From DATDOY01 sp035293045 (GTDB taxonomy: Bacteria; Actinomycetota; Acidimicrobiia; IMCC26256; JACPCJ01), in contig DATDOY010000215.1 in assembly GCA_035293045.1 (NCBI GenBank), positions 1-14,915 on the forward strand: a stretch of DNA of 14,915 nt, in the 5' to 3' direction. The notes under the pieces were generated by a model. That model had not been told where the DNA came from. It saw only the letters and a list, made by a program, of their open reading frames with translations, and did not search any database. Positions 1-5,704 of the stretch are shown here, piece after piece. Every line of letters begins with the position of its first letter. Positions within the stretch are counted from its first letter, which is position 1. The translations under genes and the position numbers were made by a program.

Positions 1-2
1 CT

Positions 3-659
3 CCGATCACGGTCCCGAACCGGGACACGTGGGTCGCCGAGCGCGCTCGCATCGTGGAACACGCCCGCGCTCGCGTCATGGCCGCGACGACCGTCGGGCG
101 CGTGCACGAGCCCGAACCACCCGAAACGCCGCCGTGGCAACGCGGTCGCGCCGGCACCGCGGTGGGCCGGGCCGTGCACGCCGTGCTCCAGAGCGTCGAC
201 CTCGCCACCGGTGAGGGCGTCGAGTCCCTCGCCGCCGCGCAGGCCGACGCCGAAGGGGTCCCCGACCGCCGCAGCGACATCACGCGGGCGGTGCGCGCCG
301 CGCTCGGGTCCGACGCCGTCCGCGCCGCCGTCGCCTCGAAGCGGTTCTGGCGCGAGGTCTACGTTGGCGCGGAGGTCAACGGCGTGGTGCTCGAGGGGTT
401 CATCGACCTCCTGTTCGAGCGCCAGGACGGTCTCGTGGTGGTCGACTACAAGACCGACCGGGTGGACGGCGCCGCTGGGGTGAGCGACCACTACCGGCTC
501 CAGGCCGGTGCGTACGCTGCCGCGCTCGGCGAGACCCTCGGACAGAAGGTCGCCGCCTGCACCTTTGTCTTCGTGGGCAGTGGCACCGCCGTGGAGATCG
601 ACATCCCCGATCTCCCCGCCGCGGTGCGCGATGTCCACGCCGCCCTTGAAGACTGGTGA
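3..659 (+). CDS. C-terminal part of a UvrD/AddA-type ATP-dependent helicase-exonuclease (RecB-family PD-(D/E)XK nuclease domain)
   Basis: The reading frame is open from the left edge to the TGA at 657-659, so only the last 218 residues are present and the start and helicase motor lie outside the window. The fragment carries the ordered motifs of a RecB/AddA-type nuclease domain. These are a GRAVHAVL segment (upstream His motif), then GFIDLLF, then VVVDYKTD (the Asp and the D-x-K catalytic residues), then LQAGAYAAAL (QxxxY motif). Such domains sit at the C-terminus of helicase-nucleases that process double-strand breaks for recombination. The DTWVAERARIV stretch at the fragment's start resembles the linker seen before this domain in actinobacterial UvrD-like proteins. 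An internal GTG at 54 is possible as a start but would cut the domain off from its helicase, so a partial gene is preferred. Nuclease assignment is strong; the exact helicase subfamily is inferred. Confidence 0.85.
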   Translation, partial: PITVPNRDTWVAERARIVEHARARVMAATTVGRVHEPEPPETPPWQRGRAGTAVGRAVHAVLQSVDLATGEGVESLAAAQADAEGVPDRRSDITRAVRAALGSDAVRAAVASKRFWREVYVGAEVNGVVLEGFIDLLFERQDGLVVVDYKTDRVDGAAGVSDHYRLQAGAYAAALGETLGQKVAACTFVFVGSGTAVEIDIPDLPAAVRDVHAALEDW

Positions 660-664
660 CGACG

Positions 665-670
665 TAGCAT
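665..670 (+). promoter_or_regulatory. -10 element (TAGCAT) of a leaderless promoter for the LppM-like gene
   Basis: TAGCAT matches the actinobacterial TANNNT -10 hexamer and is followed by 7 nt and then the GTG start at 678, so transcription would begin at or next to the start codon. It begins 6 bp after the helicase stop codon. There is no Shine-Dalgarno sequence before 678. A TTGAAG at 646-651 is only 13 bp upstream, too close for a standard -35. Confidence 0.6.
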
Positions 671-677
671 CGCCCCC

Positions 678-2219
678 GTGAGGGCCCGGAAACTCGCACT
701 GCTTGCGCTCGGCGTCTTGTTCCTCTCGGCGTGCGAGATCCGTTCCGAGATCGCCATCACCATCAACCGGGACGGCAGCGGCACCTTCGAGTTGCTCGTC
801 GCCGATGACCAGGGCGGCCGCGTCCGGCTGGCTCCTGAAGGCAACGATCCGTTTGCCGGCGGGAACGCCGACGCAGGCGCCGCCCGACCCGACGCCCAGA
901 TCTTCGAGCAGGACGAGTTCCTCGCCTTCCTCGACGACTACCTCAATCAAGTGCTCGCCTTCGACCTCGCTCAACTCGGCCTGACCGACGCCGGTCTGTC
1001 GCCGTCGATCACCGCACTCTTCGACCAGTTCGACAGCTTCGACGAGGTGCTGGCGTGGGAGGACTGGGCCGCCTTCTTGACCGAGGAGATCGACAGCCTC
1101 GTCGACCTCGATGAGCTCGAGGGTCTCGAGGACTTGGGTCTCGAGGATGGACTTCTCGACGAGTTCGCGGCATGGGAGGAGGAGTTCGGCGACGAGTGGT
1201 TCACCGAGGAGATCGACTGCGACCCCGAGCTGGGCTGCGATCCCGGGTTCGAGGAATGCGATCCTGAGCTGGGGTGCGACCCCGGGTCTGAGTGTGATCC
1301 CGAGTTGGGGTGCGATCCCGGGTTCGAGGAATGCGATCCCGACTTCGGCTGTGACCCCGGATTCGACGAGGGCGGCGGGTTCGAGGAGGAGCCGCCGCCT
1401 GACGATGGTGGTGGTGGCTTCGACGACCCCGGCGCCTTCGAGCGCCAGGTGCCCCCGGCGCTGACCGAGGCGTTCAAGGCCAGCCCGTTCGAACAACTGG
1501 CCACGTTCCTCCCCGAAGGGTGGGCGGTGCGCCCCTACAACGACGGCGGTTTCTCGGGCGGCATCCTGTCCTTCGAGTTCAAGGATGAGAAGGAACTGAA
1601 TCGCGCCATCCGCGAGCTCAACAACGCCGTCGCCGACGACACGTGGCCCTTCGACGCCTTCACGCTGAGAAAGAAGGGGGCCGACTACGTGTTCGAGATC
1701 GACCCCGCCCAGCGCCGATCGTCCGGCGGCAAAGAGGCCGAGCTGGCGTTCACCAAGATGCGGAGCGCCGTCGACGCGCGGGTGACCATCGTGACGCCGA
1801 ACCGCCCCCGACTGCGCACCTTCGAGGAGGGCGAACACGGGGAGCGCCGGAGCTATCTCGTCAAGAAGGGTCCCGACGCCTACGAGAGTGTCCGCATGCC
1901 CCTCGAAGGTCGCCCCGCCTTCTCGATCGAGTCGTCGGAGAAGGCCGCCGACGTCACCGACGCCGGCGATGGCGGGAACCAGGGCCTCGGCATCGCGCTC
2001 ATCGGTGCCGCCCTCGCCCTCGGCCTCGGCGGGCTCGCCTTCGGGATCTCGAAGCGCCGCGCCGCCGTGGCCGCGAGCGCTCCGATCACGCCACCCGACC
2101 CGACCAGCGGTCCGGGGTTCGACGCGTCGGGGCCGCCGGACCCGAGCGCACCGCCCGCTCCGCCTCCACCTCCACCGCCGCCGCAACCCCCGCCGAGTCC
2201 GCCACCCGACTCCTCCTGA
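678..2219 (+). CDS. LppM-like lipoprotein with acidic/cysteine-repeat insertion and C-terminal membrane anchor
   Basis: This is a 513-residue secreted, lipid-anchored protein of unknown role. Residues 1-19 form a short Lys/Arg-started hydrophobic signal ending in the lipobox LSAC, so Cys19 should be lipidated. The segment just after it (IRSEIAITINRDGSG) resembles the start of LppM-type domains, which are known from a mycobacterial lipoprotein implicated in host interaction. A long Asp/Glu-rich stretch (about residues 60-180) follows, then four tandem cysteine repeats (181-231), a Gly/Pro linker, and a second globular part (about 255-410) that again looks LppM-like. Next is one membrane helix (about 434-457) followed by Lys-Arg-Arg, and finally a Pro-rich tail (about 470-513). 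N-terminal lipid plus C-terminal helix would pin both ends to the membrane with the tail in the cytoplasm. The GTG start is supported by the lipobox position and the -10 element at 665. Family assignment is moderate; function is unknown. Confidence 0.8.
   Translation: MRARKLALLALGVLFLSACEIRSEIAITINRDGSGTFELLVADDQGGRVRLAPEGNDPFAGGNADAGAARPDAQIFEQDEFLAFLDDYLNQVLAFDLAQLGLTDAGLSPSITALFDQFDSFDEVLAWEDWAAFLTEEIDSLVDLDELEGLEDLGLEDGLLDEFAAWEEEFGDEWFTEEIDCDPELGCDPGFEECDPELGCDPGSECDPELGCDPGFEECDPDFGCDPGFDEGGGFEEEPPPDDGGGGFDDPGAFERQVPPALTEAFKASPFEQLATFLPEGWAVRPYNDGGFSGGILSFEFKDEKELNRAIRELNNAVADDTWPFDAFTLRKKGADYVFEIDPAQRRSSGGKEAELAFTKMRSAVDARVTIVTPNRPRLRTFEEGEHGERRSYLVKKGPDAYESVRMPLEGRPAFSIESSEKAADVTDAGDGGNQGLGIALIGAALALGLGGLAFGISKRRAAVAASAPITPPDPTSGPGFDASGPPDPSAPPAPPPPPPPPQPPPSPPPDSS
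1218..1370 (+). repeat. Four tandem 36-39 bp repeats encoding CDPELGCDPGFEE-type units
   Basis: Within the lipoprotein gene, four in-frame units run at 1218-1256, 1257-1292, 1293-1331 and 1332-1370 (39, 36, 39 and 39 bp). Each encodes Cys-Asp-Pro, two or three variable residues with Gly, a second Cys-Asp-Pro-Gly, then an acidic tail. That gives eight regularly spaced cysteines among many Asp/Glu. The second unit lacks one codon. The copies differ mostly at third codon positions, so the peptide appears conserved. Confidence 0.9.
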
Positions 2220-2341
2220 GCGTGCGGACGCCATCCGCGCGCGCCAGGTTTCGTGTGCATCTACCGTCGTGAAATCTGCCTTGGGGGCGCGAAATCACGA
2301 CGGAAAGTGCACAGGAAACGGGTCCCCAATGGGAGGACGAC
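2220..2341. other. Convergent intergenic spacer with an imperfect inverted repeat
   Basis: This 122-bp spacer lies between the lipoprotein gene (+) and the SRAP gene (-), both ending here. Arms at 2255-2275 and 2292-2312 match at 16 of 21 positions, with perfect cores CCGTCGTG / CACGACGG and GTGCA / TGCAC, around a 16-nt loop. No T-tract follows either arm. It may act as a two-way terminator for the convergent genes, or be one copy of a dispersed intergenic repeat; the sequence alone cannot decide. No credible small gene is seen. Confidence 0.6.
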
Positions 2342-3067
2342 TCACACCGCGGGATGCGGCTCCTCGTCGAGGTTCTCCGGCGCGTTGTTGCGAGGGCTGT
2401 TGACCCGCGTGCTCACGGGGTAAGCCTCGACCGCGCCGTCGGGTGCCGGCACGAGCAGCTTGCGCAACGCCTCGACGTCATCGTTGGTCGGATCGAGCCA
2501 CTCATCCCAGTGCTCGCGCGGCAATACCACCGGCATGCGGTCGTGGATCGGCCGCACGATCTTGTTCGGATCACCCGTGATAATCGTGCACGTCCGGAGC
2601 CACTCATCGGTCTCGGGGTCGCGCCAGCGCTCCCACAACCCGGCGAATGCGAACAGCGGCTCGTGCTTGGGGTGGATGAAGTACGGCTGCTTGGTCTTGC
2701 CGTCCTTGGCTTTCTTCCATTCGTAGAACCCCGTGGCGGGAATGATGCAGCGCCGCGCGACGAACGGCTTCCGGTACGCCGGCTTCTCGACCACCGTTTC
2801 GGCGCGAGCGTTGATCATCCGGTTCCCGACGCTCTTGTCTTTCGCCCACGAGGGAACCAGGCCCCAGCGGTAGCGATCGAGCACCCGGATGTGCGCAGCG
2901 TCGGGCTCCTCCGCCACCGCCCGCTCGGTGACCACGATCACCGACTGGGTCGGCGACACGTTGAAGTTCTCATTCGGCTGCTCGGCGACGTCCCCGGCGA
3001 GTTCGTCGACGCTGAAGTAGTCGGCGAGCTGCTGCGGCGTGGACGTCGAGACGAAGCGCCCGCACAT
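2342..3067 (-). CDS. SRAP-domain protein (SOS response-associated peptidase; HMCES/YedK family)
   Basis: The 241-residue protein starts MCGRF, so removal of Met exposes Cys2, the residue that in this family forms a stable thiazolidine crosslink with abasic sites in single-stranded DNA and shields them from error-prone processing. The other active-site residues are present: Asn86 in MINARAE, Glu116 in GFYEWKK and His175 in IHDRMP, matching Asn75, Glu105 and His160 of E. coli YedK. Length is normal for the family. It is the last gene of a minus-strand run and starts 3 nt after the methyltransferase stop codon, so translation is probably coupled. No LexA-type operator was recognised nearby. Identity is very secure; the peptidase label is historical. 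Confidence 0.95.
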   Translation of the reverse strand: MCGRFVSTSTPQQLADYFSVDELAGDVAEQPNENFNVSPTQSVIVVTERAVAEEPDAAHIRVLDRYRWGLVPSWAKDKSVGNRMINARAETVVEKPAYRKPFVARRCIIPATGFYEWKKAKDGKTKQPYFIHPKHEPLFAFAGLWERWRDPETDEWLRTCTIITGDPNKIVRPIHDRMPVVLPREHWDEWLDPTNDDVEALRKLLVPAPDGAVEAYPVSTRVNSPRNNAPENLDEEPHPAV

Positions 3068-3070
3068 GGG

Positions 3071-3688
3071 CTACGGGCGCCGGGCGAGGCCCTGGATGAG
3101 CGGCCGGACCGGCGTGGGAGGCCCGGGCGCGACGAACCGCTCGATCTCGTCGATGGTGAATCCGGCGTCGCGAATGGCGCCCTCGGTATCGCGATTCGGA
3201 TAACAGCCGACGGCGAGCCACGTCCAGACAGGCTGGAGGCGATCCTGCCACTCCGCCTCGCGGCCCGCGCCGCGCACATGCTCGAGGAAACGGAGTTCCC
3301 CGCCGGGCTTCAACACCCGCCGGATCTCGGCGAGCGAGGCATCGAGGTCGTCCACCGTGCACAAGACCAGCGTCGTCACGACGGTGTCGAAGAATCCGTC
3401 GGGGTACGGGACGGCTTCCGCCCCCGCCGCCGCCACGGTGACCGGCGCGGCGGCTTCATCGAGCTTCGCCCCGAGCTTGGCCCGCATGGCCGCCGATGGC
3501 TCCGTCACGACGACCCGCGACGCCTTCCGGTAGTGCGGCAGGTTGGCGCCCGTCCCGCCCCCGATCTCGAGCACCACGCCGGCGGCGGCGCCGACGAGAT
3601 CGTTGCGGCGAGCGCGCAAGAACGCCTCCTCCGACGGGGCGACCAGACGGTCGTAGATGGCGGCGAACCCCCGCTCGCGGAGCGACAT
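3071..3688 (-). CDS. Class I SAM-dependent methyltransferase (Methyltransf_11, METTL7/UbiE-like)
   Basis: The protein has 205 residues with a Rossmann-type SAM-binding fold. Motif I is VLEIGGGTGANL (about residues 39-50), the ribose-binding acidic residue is probably Glu63 in VVVTEPS, and a later VTTLVLCTVDDLDASLAEIRRVLKPGG region gives motifs II-III. The end (FLEHVRG, then WLAVGCYPNRDT, then the AGF strand) resembles METTL7-like and other small-molecule methyltransferases; the substrate cannot be read from sequence. It begins 9 nt after the RidA stop codon and ends 3 nt before the SRAP gene. The ATG is preceded by TAAGCT and 6 nt, so it may be made from its own leaderless mRNA as well as by read-through. 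Confidence 0.85.
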   Translation of the reverse strand: MSLRERGFAAIYDRLVAPSEEAFLRARRNDLVGAAAGVVLEIGGGTGANLPHYRKASRVVVTEPSAAMRAKLGAKLDEAAAPVTVAAAGAEAVPYPDGFFDTVVTTLVLCTVDDLDASLAEIRRVLKPGGELRFLEHVRGAGREAEWQDRLQPVWTWLAVGCYPNRDTEGAIRDAGFTIDEIERFVAPGPPTPVRPLIQGLARRP

Positions 3689-3694
3689 GGCGGC

Positions 3695-3700
3695 AGCTTA
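3695..3700 (-). promoter_or_regulatory. -10 element (TAAGCT) overlapping the RidA stop codon
   Basis: Read on the minus strand, the RidA stop codon TAA (3700-3698) is the first half of TAAGCT, a TANNNT hexamer. Six nucleotides then lead to the methyltransferase ATG at 3688, which is leaderless spacing. No Shine-Dalgarno sequence lies in the 9-nt gap. Confidence 0.5.
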
Positions 3701-4108
3701 CGAGCGATCGACGAGCGCTTCGGCTTCGACCTCGACCCGCCACCTCGGGTCGAGCAGGCCGGACACGATCACCATCGTCGCGGCCGGGCGGACGTCGGCA
3801 AACACCTCACCGTGCGCCGCCCCGATGGCGTCGGCGTCGGCGCCGTCGACGATGAACATCCGCGTGCGGATCACGTCGGCGAGGCCCGCGCCCGCCTCGC
3901 CGAGGGCGGTGCCGATGATCTCGAGGCATCGCCGCATCTGAACGGCCGGATCGTCGGGGCACGACCCGTCGGGCCAGATCGGCGCCGTTCCCGACACGAG
4001 CACCCGATCGGCGACCCGCACCGCCCGCGAGAACCCGATGGTGGCCTCGAAGGGCGAGCCCGACGAGATGCGGTGACGGGCGGATTCGGGGCTTGAGGAT
4101 GTCGTCAT
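3698..4108 (-). CDS. RidA/YjgF/UK114-family protein lacking the usual catalytic arginine
   Basis: The protein has 136 residues and covers the complete Rid fold: an N-terminal strand pair (FSRAVRVADRVLVSGTAP), a central helix (MRRCLEIIGTALGEAG), a conserved VIRTRMFIVD strand, and a C-terminal VEVEAEALV strand. RidA proper hydrolyses reactive enamine/imine intermediates using an Arg in a P-A-R-S segment. Here the aligned segment is P108-A109-A110-T111, so that Arg is absent. Rid subfamilies without it are known and are not expected to show standard imine deaminase activity. The gene follows the M23 peptidase by 9 nt and precedes the methyltransferase by 9 nt. Family call is firm; the biochemical role is open. 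Confidence 0.88.
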   Translation of the reverse strand: MTTSSSPESARHRISSGSPFEATIGFSRAVRVADRVLVSGTAPIWPDGSCPDDPAVQMRRCLEIIGTALGEAGAGLADVIRTRMFIVDGADADAIGAAHGEVFADVRPAATMVIVSGLLDPRWRVEVEAEALVDRS

Positions 4109-4114
4109 GCCCGC

Positions 4115-4120
4115 AAGCTA
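4115..4120 (-). promoter_or_regulatory. -10 element (TAGCTT) overlapping the M23 peptidase stop codon
   Basis: On the minus strand the peptidase stop TAG (4120-4118) opens the hexamer TAGCTT (TANNNT). Six nucleotides follow and then the RidA ATG at 4108. This is the same arrangement as at 3695-3700 and suggests a leaderless RidA transcript inside the run. Confidence 0.5.
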
Positions 4121-4684
4121 ATCCCGCGGGAACGAACACCCGTCGGTCTTTCGCCACGCCGCCGGCGGCGGCTCGCGCCCCTCGAACCACGCGATCAGGA
4201 GGGGCTGCGGACACAGGTAGGTCCCGGCGCGATCGGTGAAATCGAAGTGCAGGTGGGGCACGCCGCGCGCGTTCCCCGAGTCGCCGCTCAGGCCGAGCAC
4301 GTCGCCTTGGCCGACGATCGCCCCGTCGGCGATGCTGACCACCGAGAGGTGGCAGTAGACGAATCGGTAACCCCGCGGCGCGGCAATCGACACGCCAAAC
4401 CCACACCGTTCGCCGTCGTGGACGTCCGCCCGCCCCGGCGCCGCCGCGAACACTGGCGTCCCGACCGGCACCATGAGATCCGACGCCGGATAGTCGTGGT
4501 GGGGAGCGAGCACGTCCCGCCGGGTCACGGTGGTCTCGGGAAGCGGGAGCGCCAGCGGAGCGACGAGCGGCGCCTCCGCGTCGGCCAGGCTCACCCGGGG
4601 ACCCTGTCGCACCGACAAGCCGTCCACCCCCGACCGCGTCACCACCGCCACCAACGCCGCGGTGACGACCGCCGCGACCCTCAC
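4118..4684 (-). CDS. Secreted or membrane-anchored M23 (LytM-type) peptidase
   Basis: The GTG at 4684 is chosen because it overlaps the upstream TGA as GTGA and gives a hydrophobic N-terminus (residues 3-15). A longer frame to 4861 only re-reads the sigma-like gene. The 188-residue product has the LytM zinc site: His63 (or His62) and Asp69 in HHDYPASD, His112 in YCHLS, and H144-L-H146 in PHLHFDF. The GQGDVLGLSGDSGNARG core between them is typical. M23 enzymes cut peptidoglycan peptide crosslinks outside the membrane. The HDYPASD variant of the usual HxxxD is, as I recall, common in actinobacterial members. Cysteines at 94, 111, 158 and 183 could form disulfides. Export is inferred; no clean signal-peptidase site is visible. 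Confidence 0.85.
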   Translation of the reverse strand: MRVAAVVTAALVAVVTRSGVDGLSVRQGPRVSLADAEAPLVAPLALPLPETTVTRRDVLAPHHDYPASDLMVPVGTPVFAAAPGRADVHDGERCGFGVSIAAPRGYRFVYCHLSVVSIADGAIVGQGDVLGLSGDSGNARGVPHLHFDFTDRAGTYLCPQPLLIAWFEGREPPPAAWRKTDGCSFPRD

Positions 4685-5382
4685 GCCAGCGTCAGCGCCG
4701 CGGCCCGCAGCCGCTGCTCCGCCCGCTGACGCCGCCGCCGGAGCGACTGCTCGTTGAGCCCGTGGGCGGCGGCCACCGACGCCACCGACCGGCCACCGAG
4801 GCGGGTGAGAGCGATGAGCCGCGCGGATTCCCGATCGAGGTGTCCGCGGCGAACAGCCCAATCCAGGAGCGCTACAGCCTCGGCGGCCTGCTCAGGCGGC
4901 GATGCCGTCGGCTGCATCCACTCGGGGAGGCGATCCAGCGACGCGTGTCCCGTGCGCCGGTCGGCCTCCCATCGGAGCAAGCGATGCCGGACGTCCATGA
5001 GGATGTTGCCGGCGATCCGGTGGGGCCGCCGGTCGAGCGGGTATGTGCGGATGCGGTCGAACAAGGCGGCCGCCACCACGGCGGTCCGTTCGTCGGCGTC
5101 GCGGCGCGGGATGCCTCGCATCATGGCCTTGCAGCCCGGGAGCAGGAGTTGGAGCACGACCCGCGCTGCGCAATCGTCGCCGCCGGCAAGACCCACGAGG
5201 GCGGCGAGGATCCCGTCGGCGCGCTCTTCGTCGTCGCGGCACTCCACGGCGGTCACCAACTCCGGAAGGGAGCCGAACCCGAGGCGGGGATCGACGGCCC
5301 GCCAATTCGCCAGCGCCGCCGCCATCACGGGGGCGTCCCGCAGCGTGCGCCACTCGGCCTCGAGACGGTCGATGATGTTCAC
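4681..5382 (-). CDS. Sigma-70-like regulator (divergent region 2 and region-4 HTH)
   Basis: The 233-residue cytoplasmic protein starts at GTG 5382, the only start codon in frame before an upstream stop. Residues about 72-140 (VVLQLLLPGCKAMMRG, then a helix ending in GNILMDVRHRLLRWEADRR) look like a weak sigma region 2. Residues 184-228 (ESARLIALTRLGGRSVASVAAAHGLNEQSLRRRRQRAE) form a region-4-type helix-turn-helix whose recognition helix is rich in Arg. The middle (TGHASLDRLPEWM) is a linker. Similar sigma-like proteins occur in actinobacteria, but whether they bind core polymerase is unknown to me. The stop overlaps the M23 peptidase start by 4 nt, so the two are translated together. No clear -10 or ribosome-binding site precedes it. 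Confidence 0.7.
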   Translation of the reverse strand: MNIIDRLEAEWRTLRDAPVMAAALANWRAVDPRLGFGSLPELVTAVECRDDEERADGILAALVGLAGGDDCAARVVLQLLLPGCKAMMRGIPRRDADERTAVVAAALFDRIRTYPLDRRPHRIAGNILMDVRHRLLRWEADRRTGHASLDRLPEWMQPTASPPEQAAEAVALLDWAVRRGHLDRESARLIALTRLGGRSVASVAAAHGLNEQSLRRRRQRAEQRLRAAALTLA

Positions 5383-5487
5383 CGCGGCGAGCCTGCGGGG
5401 CCCGGCGCACCGCGAGGCCCGGGTCCCGGCGCGCCGCCCCTCGCGCGACCCGTGGCGTCCCGCTCATACTTCGCTCATACTCTGGCG
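5383..5487. promoter_or_regulatory. Divergent control region with two sets of direct repeats
   Basis: This 105-bp spacer separates the sigma-like gene (-) from the ribbon-helix-helix gene (+). It holds a 13-bp GC-rich direct repeat, CCCGGCGCACCGC (5401-5413) and CCCGGCGCGCCGC (5425-5437), repeating every 24 bp. It also holds CGCTCATACT twice (5461-5470 and 5472-5481), an 11-bp period, or one helical turn. The second copy ends in CATACT (5476-5481), a weak -10 set 6 nt before the ATG at 5488. The layout suits operator sites, perhaps for the adjacent ribbon-helix-helix protein. Confidence 0.45.
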
Positions 5488-5694
5488 ATGCAACGCCGAA
5501 CGATCACCCTCCCCGACGACCTTGGTGCCGAAATTGATCGACTCGTCGAGTCGGGCGCCGTGGCCAGCGTCAGCCGGTTCTTCCAGGACGCCGCCCGAGG
5601 CCACCTCGCCAACCTGTCGGCGCGGACCCCGCGGTCGGCGGCATCGGTGCGGCGCCGCACACCGCAGCGCTCCCCCTGGCGGCGCCTCGGCTGA
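5488..5694 (+). CDS. Solitary ribbon-helix-helix (CopG/ParD-like) DNA-binding protein
   Basis: The 68-residue protein begins MQRRTITLPDDLGAEIDRLV, the beta-strand plus first helix of a ribbon-helix-helix fold, followed by SVSRFFQDAARGHLAN, the second helix with its usual turn. Dimers of such proteins insert the strand into the DNA major groove. The C-terminal 25 residues are very basic (RRR, WRR). Most homologues of this size are antitoxins that repress their own operon, but the next gene is convergent and is not a toxin, so it is either a free-standing regulator or an orphan antitoxin. The ATG is 6 nt after CATACT and no Shine-Dalgarno sequence is present, consistent with a leaderless mRNA. 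Fold call is good; function is open. Confidence 0.75.
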   Translation: MQRRTITLPDDLGAEIDRLVESGAVASVSRFFQDAARGHLANLSARTPRSAASVRRRTPQRSPWRRLG

Positions 5695-5704
5695 CCCCCT
5701 ACTT

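Noticed and set aside
646..651. TTGAAG as a -35 box for the lipoprotein gene
   Set aside because: It is only 13 bp from the -10 hexamer, outside the 16-19 bp range.
2155..2210. Pro-codon-rich tract as a possible nucleotide repeat element
   Set aside because: It is simply the Pro-rich tail of the lipoprotein; codons vary and there is no unit structure.
2354..4096. Long open frame (580 codons) on the plus strand
   Set aside because: It is antisense to SRAP, the methyltransferase and RidA, has biased Arg/Gly/Pro/His composition and no family features. High GC keeps such antisense frames open.
4685..4861. Extended N-terminus for the M23 peptidase
   Set aside because: It would re-read the sigma-like gene's HTH region in another frame. 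The GTG at 4684 with a hydrophobic segment and GTGA overlap is better.
5488..5694. Toxin-antitoxin module
   Set aside because: Only the antitoxin-like RHH is present. The next gene is a convergent MOSC protein and no small toxin frame is seen.
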